Below, piece after piece: positions 19,363-27,305 of a stretch of DNA of 64,000 nucleotides. Position 1 is the stretch's first letter; every line of letters starts with the position of its first letter. Source of the stretch: Burkholderiaceae bacterium (GTDB lineage: Bacteria > Pseudomonadota > Gammaproteobacteria > Burkholderiales > Burkholderiaceae_C); contig JAHCKM010000005.1 of NCBI GenBank assembly GCA_026125795.1, positions 1 through 64,000 of the forward strand. Reading direction: 5' to 3'. Position numbers and translations under genes: made by a program. The notes below the pieces were generated by a model that worked only from the letters and a program-made list of their open reading frames with translations, made no database searches and was not told where the DNA came from.

Positions 19363-19967
19363 CGCAGGCTCCTCACGTGGCCGCCGTCGCGTTGTGCGGC
19401 CACCATGTCGTTGAGCGTCTGGTCGATCGTTGCCGCCGCGACGCACGGTGCGGCGGCGGCGCTGTGCGGCACCGGCTCGCCGCGCATCTCGCGCGTCAGC
19501 TCGCGCAGCGCCTCGTGCAGCTCGCAACTCGTCGGGCGCCCCCACGGGTGGCGCCCGTTCCACACCTTGCGGATGCTCAGGCCGGGCGCGAGCAGGAAGG
19601 TGTGCGGGATCATCGGGCGCTCGTCGCCGTCGTCGGTGAGCACCGCGATGTCGAGCCGGTCGCGCACCTGGCGGGTCTCGTCGTGCAGCAGCGCACTCAG
19701 CGCGGCGCCTTCGTCGATCGGCGCCGCGTCGACACACAGCGCATCGGTGGTGATCGCCACCAGCTTGCAGCCAGGGCTGCCGGGCAGCGCGTGCACGCGG
19801 CCCAGCGCGGCGAGCTGCTCGCGGTCTCTGGGGCACTGCAGGCTGCGGATCAGCACCAGCAGCATCGGGTCGTCGCCCTGCAACGCGGAGAGCTGCTGCG
19901 CGGTACGGGTGCGATCGGGCAGCACGAAGTCGGGAAACCTGCGGCCCGGGGCAATGTCGCTGTGCAT
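19359..19967 (-). CDS. Redoxin/thioredoxin-fold protein (AhpC/TSA-like)
   Basis: 202 residues, cytosolic (no signal peptide), with GAGGAG upstream. The N-terminus has the redoxin pattern APGRRFPDFVLPDRT. The equivalent of the active-site loop is IRSLQCPRDREQLAAL, a lone Cys followed by Pro, unlike canonical CxxC. Other cysteines (PGCKL, ALCVD, SCELH) are scattered. A peroxidase or redox-sensing role is plausible but not shown. It follows sodB by 41 nt and overlaps the CBS gene, so a superoxide/peroxide defence operon is a reasonable inference. Confidence 0.72.
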   Translation of the reverse strand: MHSDIAPGRRFPDFVLPDRTRTAQQLSALQGDDPMLLVLIRSLQCPRDREQLAALGRVHALPGSPGCKLVAITTDALCVDAAPIDEGAALSALLHDETRQVRDRLDIAVLTDDGDERPMIPHTFLLAPGLSIRKVWNGRHPWGRPTSCELHEALRELTREMRGEPVPHSAAAAPCVAAATIDQTLNDMVAAQRDGGHVRSLR

Positions 19968-20008
19968 GCCGTCTCCTCTGGCAGCGATCGAAGACCGTGC
20001 GGCTCGCG

Positions 20009-20620
20009 CTAGCGGCCGGCGAAGTTCTGTGCGGCGAAATCCCAGTTGATCAGGTTGCCGATCGCCGCGCCCAGGTGCTCGGGCCGGCGCTCCTGGTAGT
20101 CCAGGTAATAAGCGTGCTCCCACACGTCCAGCGTCAACAGCGGGCGTTGTGACGTGATGAGCGGCGAATCGGCGTTGCCCGTGGTGACCACGCGCAGCGT
20201 GGTGCCGTCGAGCACCAGCCAGGCCCAGCCGCTGCCGAACTGCTCGGTGGCCGCCGTCTTGAGCTGCTCCTCGAGCTTGTCCTGGCTGCCGAAAGCGGAG
20301 CGGATCGCGTCGGCGAAGGCGCCGCTCGGCTTGGCTCCGCCCGGCGGGCGCAGCGAGCGCCAGTAGAAGGCATGGTTCCAGGCCTGGCCGGCGTTGTTGT
20401 ACAGCTTGGCCATCTTCTCGTCCGACGCCTTGCGCTGCGCCGCTTCGCGCACGATGTCGACCAGCGTGGCCCCGGCCAACGGCGTTCCTTCGAGCAGCTT
20501 GTTGGCCTTCTCTACATAGGCCTTGTGGTGCTTGCCGTGGTGGGTTTTCAGCGTGGTGCTGGAGATGTGAGGCTCGAGCGCGTCGAAGGCGTAGCCGAGT
20601 GCGGGCAGTTCAATGGGCAT
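20009..20620 (-). CDS. sodB: Superoxide dismutase (Fe/Mn family)
   Basis: 203 residues, with AGGAG before the ATG. The metal ligands are in HISSTTLKTHHGKHH (His 27), AWNHAFYW (second His), and DVWEHAYYLDY (Asp and last His). The glutamine in EQFGSGWAWLV and the AGQAWNHAFYW context favour the iron-type SodB. It converts superoxide to hydrogen peroxide and oxygen in the cytosol. It lies 120 nt downstream of the FTR1 operon on the same strand and heads the redoxin-CBS genes. A location beside Fur-controlled iron genes fits an iron-dependent enzyme. Confidence 0.95.
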   Translation of the reverse strand: MPIELPALGYAFDALEPHISSTTLKTHHGKHHKAYVEKANKLLEGTPLAGATLVDIVREAAQRKASDEKMAKLYNNAGQAWNHAFYWRSLRPPGGAKPSGAFADAIRSAFGSQDKLEEQLKTAATEQFGSGWAWLVLDGTTLRVVTTGNADSPLITSQRPLLTLDVWEHAYYLDYQERRPEHLGAAIGNLINWDFAAQNFAGR

Positions 20621-20716
20621 GGGGGGTTTCTCCTGGTCAGCCCGGGCGCGGCAACCCTCATGCCCGTAGGGTGGAAGCCCCGCACGTGGCCCAACGGCCC
20701 GGCCGGTCCGGCGCGA

Positions 20717-20735
20717 TGCCGCAAAACCTGCGGCA
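20717..20735 (-). terminator. Small hairpin between the FTR1 gene and sodB
   Basis: TGCCGCA, 5-nt loop, TGCGGCA: a perfect 7-bp stem just past the FTR1 stop (20741) on the reverse strand. There is no U-run, so termination is only possible, not strongly supported. Confidence 0.35.
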
Positions 20736-20740
20736 ACCGG

Positions 20741-22711
20741 TCAGCGCGCCCGCGCGCGGCGCGCCATCCAGACACCGGTCAGCACCAGCGCCAGCGCGGC
20801 CAACTGCGTGAGCAGACCTTGCAGCGTGGGGTGCACGCCGAGCAGCGGGATCGTCACGAACGCCACCGGGCTGGCGTCGAGCACGCCGGCTTCCTGCAGC
20901 GCCGCGATACCGTGGCCGGCAAACACCACCGCCAGCAGCGCCAGCAGCCAGCCGGTCACCGCGAAGAACGGGCCGATCGGCAGGCGCACGCTGTACTTGA
21001 GGATGGCCCAGCCCAGCAGCGCCAGCAGCAGCGCGGCCGCGCCGGCGCCGCCCAGCACCGCCTGCCGTCCGGAGGCGCCGGCCTGCAGCCACAGCGCTTG
21101 GTAGAACAGCACGACCTCGAACGCCTCGCGGTACACCGCGAGGAAAGACACGCCGGCCATTGCCCACAGCGTGCCCTTGCCTAGCGCGGCGCTCACCCGG
21201 TCGCGGATGAAGTGCTGCCACGCCTGCGCGTGGCTCTTGCTGTGCAGCCACCAACCCACGTAGAGCAGCATCGCGGCGGCGAGCAGCGCGGTGATGCCTT
21301 CGGTCAGCTCGCGGTTGGCGCCCGAGATCGTGATCACGCGCTGGGCCACGAACCAGGTGACTGCGCCGAGCGCCAGCGCGCCGATCCAACCGGCATGGAT
21401 CCACGTCATCGCTTCGTGCCGGCCGGTCTTGCGCACGAACGCGATGATTGCCGCCAGCACCAGGATCGCCTCCAGCCCTTCGCGCAACAGGATCAGCAGC
21501 GAGCTGAAGAACGCGGTGGCCGGTGCCAGTCCATCGCCCGACAGCTTGTCCTGCGCACGCTCCAGCAGCGCCTGGATGCGCGCCACCTGCGCACGGACCG
21601 CGTCGGCGCTCTGATCGCCGCCGATCGCGTGGCGCAGCGCCATCATCTCGCGCTCCACCTCCACGCGCAGCGGCGCGTCCACGTTGTCAAGGCTGCTTTC
21701 GACCAGCTCGAAGCCCTCGAGGTAAGCGGCGATCGCGGCTTGGCGCGCAGCCTCCTTGTTGCCGCTGGCATGGAGTTGCGCGCTCTCGTCGAGCATGGCG
21801 CGCGCGAAGGCCAGCGGTGACGGGCCCGCCGCCGACAGCGCCTCGGGAAACGCGGTGAGCCAGGCCAGCGCCGGCAAAACATCGGCGCCGTGCCGCGCCT
21901 GCACCTCGGCCGGCGACGGGCCCACCAGGTCCTTCAGCGCCGTGAAGGCCTGCTGGCCCCGGCCCTGCCTCCACGCCGCTTCGCCCTGGTCCAGCGACTC
22001 GGGCGTCTGGCGCAGCGTGGCGAGGTAGAAGGTGAGGGCCCAGCGCTGGTCGTCCGAGAGCTCCTTGTAGCCGCGCATGCCGGTGCCGCCGACACCCAGC
22101 GTCACGGTGTTGTACAGGCCGTGGAGGCTGCGCACGCGCATGCGATCGGCGTCGTGGAAGTTGGCCGGCGCCGGGTCGAGCCCCTTGCCGGCGGCGCCGT
22201 CGCCGCGACCCTCGGCGCCGTGGCAGCTGGCGCACTGCGCGTCGTACAGTGCCTTGGCTTCGGCCAGCCTGGGCGCGGCGCGCGGCGCCACCGTGAGCCG
22301 GTAGGCGGCGATCACGTCGGCCTTGAGCTGGTTGGCGCCGGCGTTCACCGCGTCGCCCGACGCCTTGGCCTGCACCCGCGCCAGCAGCGCGCGCGCCTGG
22401 TCGAGCAGCTGTGCGCGCGCCGCGATGTCGGGCATCAGACCGATCGACGTGATGGCCTGCCCGACGAAGTCGAGCTGCTCGTTGTACTCGGCCTCGTCGA
22501 GCACCTGGCCGTCCTTGACGAACTCCGGGTAGTCGACCGCCACGTAGTCGAGCAGGTGCACGATGGTGGCGCCGCGCTCCTGCGGAGCGATCTCCTGCGC
22601 CTGCACGCGCGGCAGCGCGGCGAATAGCAGCGCGCAGCCGAACAGCCATGCGCAGCCGAGCCGGAGCGCCGCGAGGCAAGAAGGGGACGGGGCTCCGGCG
22701 GCGCGTGTCAT
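20741..22711 (-). CDS. Cytochrome c/FTR1 family iron permease fusion
   Basis: 656 residues. A signal peptide (to about residue 39) is followed by a periplasmic region with a heme-c site CASCH near residue 160 and a Met ligand candidate later (GVGGTGMRGYKEL). An FTR1/EfeU-type permease of seven membrane helices begins near residue 395, with the iron-binding motifs REGLE (about 410) and REAFE (about 527). FTR1 permeases import iron linked to oxidation of Fe(II); the fused cytochrome could accept the electron. The ATG overlaps the exbD stop by one base and GGAG lies upstream, so it is the last gene of the Fur-box operon. Confidence 0.9.
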   Translation of the reverse strand: MTRAAGAPSPSCLAALRLGCAWLFGCALLFAALPRVQAQEIAPQERGATIVHLLDYVAVDYPEFVKDGQVLDEAEYNEQLDFVGQAITSIGLMPDIAARAQLLDQARALLARVQAKASGDAVNAGANQLKADVIAAYRLTVAPRAAPRLAEAKALYDAQCASCHGAEGRGDGAAGKGLDPAPANFHDADRMRVRSLHGLYNTVTLGVGGTGMRGYKELSDDQRWALTFYLATLRQTPESLDQGEAAWRQGRGQQAFTALKDLVGPSPAEVQARHGADVLPALAWLTAFPEALSAAGPSPLAFARAMLDESAQLHASGNKEAARQAAIAAYLEGFELVESSLDNVDAPLRVEVEREMMALRHAIGGDQSADAVRAQVARIQALLERAQDKLSGDGLAPATAFFSSLLILLREGLEAILVLAAIIAFVRKTGRHEAMTWIHAGWIGALALGAVTWFVAQRVITISGANRELTEGITALLAAAMLLYVGWWLHSKSHAQAWQHFIRDRVSAALGKGTLWAMAGVSFLAVYREAFEVVLFYQALWLQAGASGRQAVLGGAGAAALLLALLGWAILKYSVRLPIGPFFAVTGWLLALLAVVFAGHGIAALQEAGVLDASPVAFVTIPLLGVHPTLQGLLTQLAALALVLTGVWMARRARAR

Positions 22712-23130
22712 CAGCGCTGCTCCGGTTCGCTGACAAAGCCGATCCTCGAGAGGCCGGCCTTCGACGCATCGGCCAGCGTCTCGGCCACGGCGCCGTAGGC
22801 GGCGGCGTGGTCGGCGCGCAGGTGCACCTCGGGCTGCGGCTGCTTCTTGCCCTCGGCGGCGAAGCGCTGAGCGGCCTCGGCGCGCGTCACGGCCTCGCCG
22901 TTCCAGTAGCGCTGGCCGATGGCATCGATCGCGAACTCGATCTTGTCGGGCTTGAGCTGGTTCGGCGTGGAGCTGACCTTGGGCAGCTCGAGCTTGACCG
23001 CATGCGTCAGCAGCGGCGCGGTGATGATGAAGATCACCAGCAGCACCAGCATCACGTCGATCAGCGGCACCATGTTGATGTCGGACATCGGCGCCGAGCC
23101 GTTCTTGCCGTCGAAGCTTGCGAAGGCCAT
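22711..23130 (-). CDS. exbD: Biopolymer transport protein ExbD
   Basis: 139 residues with GGGAGG upstream. A single membrane helix near the N-terminus contains the conserved proton-carrying Asp (SDINMVPLIDVMLVLLVIFI), followed by a periplasmic domain with VHLRADHAAAYGAVAETLADA. ExbD works with ExbB and TonB to power outer-membrane receptors. The upstream GC-rich repeat at 23138-23216 contains its ribosome site. Confidence 0.93.
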   Translation of the reverse strand: MAFASFDGKNGSAPMSDINMVPLIDVMLVLLVIFIITAPLLTHAVKLELPKVSSTPNQLKPDKIEFAIDAIGQRYWNGEAVTRAEAAQRFAAEGKKQPQPEVHLRADHAAAYGAVAETLADASKAGLSRIGFVSEPEQR

Positions 23131-23137
23131 CGTGCTA

Positions 23138-23216
23138 GGCCTCCCGCCGGGCCGCCCCAAGGGAGGCCTGCGCCCCCTCGGGGGGCAGCGAATGAAGTGA
23201 GCGTGGGGGCTTCATG
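23138..23216. repeat. GC-rich interspersed element, copy A
   Basis: This 79-bp intergenic element between exbB and exbD contains GCCGGGCCGCCCCAAG, then GCGCCCCCTCGGGGGGC (a GC-rich hairpin), and ends GCGTGGGGGCTTCATG. Similar elements occur at 40931-41000 (inside a coding start) and, partly and inverted, at 54003-54046. It supplies the exbD Shine-Dalgarno and could form an RNA structure between the two coding regions. Confidence 0.65.
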
Positions 23217-23223
23217 TTCGGGA

Positions 23224-23967
23224 TCAGGCGTGGGCGGCGGCCGGGCGCAGCGGCGTCACCGGAGCCGCCTGCTGCGCGCTGCCGCGCAGCGTCTGCCCGA
23301 GCGTGAGGAACGACATCAGCTCGAACGCGAACGCATCGAGCCTGGCGGCCAGCACGCGGTTGGCGCGCGAGATGGTGTTGTAGCCCACCACCGCGGGGAT
23401 CGCGACCGCGAGGCCGATGCCGGTCATGATCAGCGCCTCGCCCACCGGGCCGGCCACCTTGTCGAGCGTGCCCGAGCCGCTCAAGCCGATGGCCACCAGC
23501 GCGTGGTACACACCCCAGACGGTGCCGAACAGGCCGACGAACGGCGCGGTCGCGCCCACCGTGGCCAGCAGCGTGAGGCCGTTCTCCAGCCGCGTGGTCT
23601 CTTCGTCGAGCACCTTCTTGATGGTGCGCGTGAGGAACTCCTGCTCGCTGCCGGCCTCGGCGAGTTTGCGCGCACCGTGGCGCGCGTAGTGGTCGCGCGC
23701 ATGCGTCGCGTGCGCCGTCAGGTGCGCAAACGGCTCGCGCACGCCGTGCGTGGCGATCTCGGCATGCACCTCGTCGAGCGACGTGGCGTTCCAGAACAGC
23801 GACAGAAAGTTCTCCGAGCGGCGCTTGCGCAGCGCGTGCGTCAGGCCCTTCACCGCGATCAGCGCCCACGAGGCCACCGACATCACCAGCAGCACCACGA
23901 GCAGCGTCTTGCCCACCGCATCGGCCTGCATCAGGAAGTGGCCGAAGCCCAGCGACGTCGGTTCCAA
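23224..23967 (-). CDS. exbB: Biopolymer transport protein ExbB (MotA/TolQ/ExbB)
   Basis: About 247 residues. The start is taken as TTG 23967, 2 nt after the tonB stop, because GGAGAG lies 6 nt upstream and the product then begins MEPTSLGFGHFLMQADAVGK, as in other ExbB proteins. Three membrane helices; the second and third (LTLLATVGATAPFVGLFGTV, GLAVAIPAVVGYNTI) are the conserved proton-channel helices. No ATG in frame gives a full-length ExbB. It is part of the TonB energy-transducing complex in the inner membrane. Confidence 0.92.
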   Translation of the reverse strand: MEPTSLGFGHFLMQADAVGKTLLVVLLVMSVASWALIAVKGLTHALRKRRSENFLSLFWNATSLDEVHAEIATHGVREPFAHLTAHATHARDHYARHGARKLAEAGSEQEFLTRTIKKVLDEETTRLENGLTLLATVGATAPFVGLFGTVWGVYHALVAIGLSGSGTLDKVAGPVGEALIMTGIGLAVAIPAVVGYNTISRANRVLAARLDAFAFELMSFLTLGQTLRGSAQQAAPVTPLRPAAAHA

Positions 23968-23969
23968 GA

Positions 23970-24668
23970 TCAGCTCTCCAGTTCGAATTCGATCGGTACC
24001 AGCGTCCACACGACGAGCGGGACACCGTTCTCCGTGTAGGGCGCGAACAACGCGGAGCGCACCGAGGCGGCCGCGGATTCGTCGAGCCGCGCATGGCCCG
24101 AGCTGCGCGACAGCATCACCTGGCGTGCGCGTCCGTCGGCACCGATCTGCACGCGCAGCACCACGCGGCCGGCCTCGCGCAGGCGGCGCGACGCGGCGGG
24201 GTACACCGGCGCCGGCGGCGTCACGTAGCGCACCGCGGTGGGCGGGATGGTCTTGGGTTCCGGCGGCGGCGCCGGCGGGGGTGGCGGCGGCGCGGGCGGG
24301 GGCGGCTCGGGTGCGGCCACCACCACCGGAGGCGGCAGGTCGGGGATCGCCGGCACCACGAAGCTCGGCGGCTCTACGCTCGGCGCCGGCGGCGCGCTGA
24401 TGATCGGCGGCGGCTCGCGCTTGGGCGGTGGCTTGCGCACCGGCGGTGGCGGTGGTGGCGGCACAGGCGGCGCCGGCGGCGCCACTAGGCTCACGAACAG
24501 CGGGGCGGCTTCGCTCACCGCGTGGCGCACCGCGTCGATCTGCATCAGCGCCCAGCCGGCCAGCACGTGAGCGCCGAGCACCCCCATCACCAGCGTGTGG
24601 CGTGCCGCGCCCGGCAACGGATCGCCACGCGCACTGAGATCGATCGGGGGCAGCCCGGCCGTTGTCAT
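23970..24668 (-). CDS. tonB: TonB energy transducer
   Basis: 232 residues. A short cytosolic N-terminus and one membrane anchor (TLVMGVLGAHVLAGWALM) are followed by a long Pro-rich rod (residues about 65-140, with stretches of VPPPPPPPVRKPPPKREPPP) and a C-terminal TonB domain (YPAASRRLREAGRVVLRVQI, ending IEFELES). This spans the periplasm to touch TonB-dependent receptors. No Shine-Dalgarno is evident at ATG 24668, 58 nt after the hemP stop. exbB follows with 2 nt. Confidence 0.93.
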   Translation of the reverse strand: MTTAGLPPIDLSARGDPLPGAARHTLVMGVLGAHVLAGWALMQIDAVRHAVSEAAPLFVSLVAPPAPPVPPPPPPPVRKPPPKREPPPIISAPPAPSVEPPSFVVPAIPDLPPPVVVAAPEPPPPAPPPPPPAPPPEPKTIPPTAVRYVTPPAPVYPAASRRLREAGRVVLRVQIGADGRARQVMLSRSSGHARLDESAAASVRSALFAPYTENGVPLVVWTLVPIEFELES

Positions 24669-24726
24669 TGGGAGTCACTGCGCGCTGCGCGCTTCGAAGC
24701 GGCCGTGCGCGCTCATGGCCGAGGGC

Positions 24727-24936
24727 TTACTTCGTCAAGATCAGCTTGCCCAGCGACGTGACGCGCAGTCGATACAGCGTGCCGCGGTGGTCGATTTCCA
24801 CTTCGGCATTGCCGCGCAGGATGTCGGTGCTGGCCACGCGCGGGCGCGACGTTGACACGGGCAACGCCGTGCGCAGCGACTCATCGGTTCCGGTGGTGTG
24901 GGGCCCGTTGGCGGGCGAGTGCAGGAGCAGCGCCAT
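24727..24936 (-). CDS. hemP: Hemin uptake protein HemP
   Basis: 69 residues. The C-terminal half has the HemP signature: STDILRGNAEVEIDHRGTLY, ending RVTSLGKLILTK. HemP is a small cytosolic protein tied to iron/heme uptake and, in some Burkholderiales, to activation of heme-receptor expression. ATG 24936 is 14 nt after the bfd stop. An in-frame TTG at 24954 would overlap the bfd stop and add six residues. Confidence 0.88.
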   Translation of the reverse strand: MALLLHSPANGPHTTGTDESLRTALPVSTSRPRVASTDILRGNAEVEIDHRGTLYRLRVTSLGKLILTK

Positions 24937-24950
24937 GTCGCAACGCCGTT

Positions 24951-25172
24951 TCAAGCCGCCACGGCTTCGATCGGGGCACCCGCCTGGCGGATGTCGCAGC
25001 GCCGGCCATTGCAGTGCGCGCTGTCAAACACCTCCTGCGCGCACTCGACACAGGCGCCGCAGCCGGTGCCCACGAGGAGCTCGTCCTGCAGCTGGTCGAA
25101 CGACGCGCAACCCGCATGCGCCTCGCGCGTGATGTCGCGGTCGCTGACCCGGTGGCACACACAGACGATCAT
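24951..25172 (-). CDS. bfd: Bacterioferritin-associated ferredoxin (2Fe-2S)
   Basis: 73 residues. The four cluster cysteines are in MIVCVCHRVSD and VGTGCGACVECA (CxC and CxxC). Bfd reduces the ferric core of bacterioferritin to release iron. It is the first gene of the iron operon: a Fur-box palindrome lies 50 nt upstream, and the bacterioferritin gene lies 230 nt upstream on the same strand. A few extra residues follow the usual family end. Confidence 0.92.
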   Translation of the reverse strand: MIVCVCHRVSDRDITREAHAGCASFDQLQDELLVGTGCGACVECAQEVFDSAHCNGRRCDIRQAGAPIEAVAA

Positions 25173-25221
25173 GGTTCGAAGGCGTTTGCTGCTGGAGCCG
25201 AGGCTCGATGCGCTGAACTGT

Positions 25222-25240
25222 AATGCGAATGGTTCGCATT
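25222..25240 (-). promoter_or_regulatory. Fur box upstream of bfd
   Basis: AATGCGAA-TGG-TTCGCATT is a perfect 19-bp palindrome (8+3+8) matching the beta-proteobacterial Fur-type pattern (AATGxGAAT-n-ATTCxCATT). It is the only such strong A/T-rich palindrome in the gap. It sits 50 nt before the bfd start and should repress the bfd-hemP-tonB-exbBD-FTR1 operon when iron is plentiful. Confidence 0.8.
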
Positions 25241-25402
25241 GGCAAGCGCAAAGATACCCGGCCGCCCCAGGGCGGTTCATCGCGCGCGCCCGCGGCGCGC
25301 CGGAGCCGAGCCGCAGCCACGCCGGCCCGTTGCCGCGGCTTGCTTCATCGGAAAGTCAGCGCACGCCGACATCAAGGTCGACGAGTCTTGGAACGGCCAG
25401 CC

Positions 25403-25885
25403 TCAGCTCGGCGAGCCGGCGTCCATCTGCGATTGCAGCCAGTTCTGTTCGCCCACCTGACCCACCAGCTCGATCTGCGTTTCGAGCCAGTCGATGTGCT
25501 CTTCGGTGTCGACCAGGATGTGCTCCAGCAGCTCGCGCGACACGTAGTCGCGCACCGTCTCGCAGTGCCCGATGCCGTCCTTCAGCGTCTTCTGCGATCC
25601 CTGCTCGGCCTTGAGGTCGCAGCGCAGGATCTCGACCGCGCTCTCGCCCACCAGCAGCTTGCCGAGGTCTTGCAGGTTGGGCAGGCCGTCGAGCACGAGG
25701 ATGCGGTCGATCAGCTTGTCGGCATGCTTCATCTCGTCGATCGACTCGTCGTACTCGTGCTTGGCGAGCCGGCCGAAGCCCCAGTTCTTCAGCATGCGGT
25801 AGTGCAGGAAATACTGGTTCACCGCCGTCAGCTCGAGCTTGAGCTGCTTGTTGAGGAACTCGAGAACCTTGGGGTCGCCCTTCAT
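25403..25885 (-). CDS. bfr: Bacterioferritin
   Basis: 160 residues. Ferroxidase ligands are in place: Glu 18 ([11 protein letters not shown]), Glu 51 and His 54 (IDEMKHADK), and the pair in [11 protein letters not shown]. Met 52 is the heme ligand that separates bacterioferritin from plain ferritin. It oxidises and stores iron in a 24-mer shell. GAGG lies before the ATG. It is upstream of and on the same strand as bfd, with the Fur box between them, so the two partner genes may share or have separate transcription. Confidence 0.95.
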   Translation of the reverse strand: MKGDPKVLEFLNKQLKLELTAVNQYFLHYRMLKNWGFGRLAKHEYDESIDEMKHADKLIDRILVLDGLPNLQDLGKLLVGESAVEILRCDLKAEQGSQKTLKDGIGHCETVRDYVSRELLEHILVDTEEHIDWLETQIELVGQVGEQNWLQSQMDAGSPS

Positions 25886-26005
25886 GCAAGCCTCGTCTTC
25901 GGCGTGGTTGGTATCGGAAGCCGGTGGCGATTGTGCGCGCGATCCCGGCGCGGCGGCGGTGCCCGCACGTCGGTCTCAGGACTGCGATTGAGAGCGAATC
26001 GCGCT

Positions 26006-26929
26006 TCAGCGCGGACGCGCGCGCCCCGGCGGATGCAGCTGCGCCATCCACTGCGCCCAATGCTCGATGCAGGCGCGGATCTTCGGCAGCCGGTGCCGCT
26101 CCTGCAGCATCACCGCGTACATCGTGACCGGCGTGGTCGAGAACTGCGCCGGCAACACCGGCACCAGCGCACCGATCTTCACCAGCGGCTGCGCCACCAA
26201 GTCGACGATGCGCGCGATGCCCACGCCGTGCTGCGCCAGCGCCACCACCACCGCGGTGTTGTCGGTGCGCGTGTGGCCCTGCACGAGGAACTCGTGCTCG
26301 GCCTTGTGCGCATCGCGCCAGGCCCAGCGGTTGAGCGATGCGGCGGCGGTGTTGCCGACCAGGCGGTGGCGCATCAGGTCGTCCGGCGTGCGCGGCAGCC
26401 CGTGCCGCTGCACATAGGCCGGCGACGCGTACAACGAGCGTGTCAGCAGGCCGATCGGCCGCGCCACCACCGTGTCGCCGGGCAAGGTGCCGGTGCGGAT
26501 CGCGATGTCGATGCCGTCGCGCGCCATGTCGGCCATGCGGTCGTCGGCAGCGATGTCCAGGTGCAGTCGCGGGTGGCGCTCGTGCAGCGCAACCAGGCTG
26601 GGCGCGATCACCGCTTGCGCCAGGACCGAGCTGACGCTGATGCGCACCCAGCCCGCCGGCCCGCCGGTGCGGCCGCTGAGGTCGCTCTGCAGCTCCTGCG
26701 TGGTGTCGAGCAGGCGGCGGCCGTGCGCAAGCACTGCGGCGCCCTCGTCGGTGAGGCTCAGCCCGTGCGTGGAGCGGTGCAGCAGGCGCGCGCCGCACGC
26801 CGCCTCCAGCCGCGCCAGCGCCCGCGTGACCTGGCTCACCGGCGCGTTGCGCTCGCGCGCCGCGGCCGACAGCGTGCCCAGCTCGACGATGCGAGCGAAC
26901 AGCGCCACGTCGTCGAGCTGCAGTTGCAT
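26006..26929 (-). CDS. LysR-family transcriptional regulator
   Basis: 307 residues. An N-terminal winged helix (VALFARIVELGTLSAAARER, then LARLEAACGARLLHRST) precedes a periplasmic-binding-like effector domain. Divergent from the 78-residue gene at 27050, with a 15-bp palindrome in the 120-bp gap that could be its operator. The likely target is that small gene and/or itself; the effector is unknown. Confidence 0.9.
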   Translation of the reverse strand: MQLQLDDVALFARIVELGTLSAAARERNAPVSQVTRALARLEAACGARLLHRSTHGLSLTDEGAAVLAHGRRLLDTTQELQSDLSGRTGGPAGWVRISVSSVLAQAVIAPSLVALHERHPRLHLDIAADDRMADMARDGIDIAIRTGTLPGDTVVARPIGLLTRSLYASPAYVQRHGLPRTPDDLMRHRLVGNTAAASLNRWAWRDAHKAEHEFLVQGHTRTDNTAVVVALAQHGVGIARIVDLVAQPLVKIGALVPVLPAQFSTTPVTMYAVMLQERHRLPKIRACIEHWAQWMAQLHPPGRARPR

Positions 26930-26950
26930 CGCGGCATGGTAGCGGTGGTG

Positions 26951-26965
26951 TTGCAGAAACTGCAA
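26951..26965. promoter_or_regulatory. Palindrome in LysR/small-gene intergenic region
   Basis: TTGCAG-AAA-CTGCAA is a perfect 6+3+6 inverted repeat, 22 nt upstream of the lysR start. It is a good candidate binding site for a dimeric regulator such as the adjacent LysR protein. Confidence 0.45.
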
Positions 26966-27049
26966 TACCGATTGGCAACCGCGATGGTTTCCGCGGCGGG
27001 CGCGGCTGCCTACATTGGCTGCCATGCCGAACCGCGAGAGGACACCGAG

Positions 27050-27286
27050 ATGAGAACCAACGTCTATTCGATCGAGGCACAACGCCGGCTGATGGAAGAG
27101 CGCAACCTGCTGCGCGACCGCGCCAAGGCCGATGCTCAGCGGCTGCGCGACGAAGCCATCGATGGCTTCATCTCCGGCGCCGACGTGTTCGTGCGCGACG
27201 CCGCACAGCGCGCCGCGCGCGCCGCAAACCGGCTGGCTGCGCGCTTGCACCAGCACGCCAGGCAGCGCGCCGCCGCCCAGGGGTGA
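27050..27286 (+). CDS. Small basic helical protein (78 aa), unknown
   Basis: ATG 27050 has AGAGGA 8 nt upstream. The 78-residue product is Arg/Ala-rich and should be mostly helical: EAQRRLMEERNLLRDRAKAD, then a C-terminal heptad-like run of Ala/Arg. No membrane segment or domain recognised. It is divergent from the LysR gene, so it may be the regulated target. The first 45 residues (with Asp/Glu) look better conserved in character than the low-complexity tail. Confidence 0.6.
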   Translation: MRTNVYSIEAQRRLMEERNLLRDRAKADAQRLRDEAIDGFISGADVFVRDAAQRAARAANRLAARLHQHARQRAAAQG

Positions 27287-27305
27287 GGGCGGCGCGCCGC
27301 AGGCG

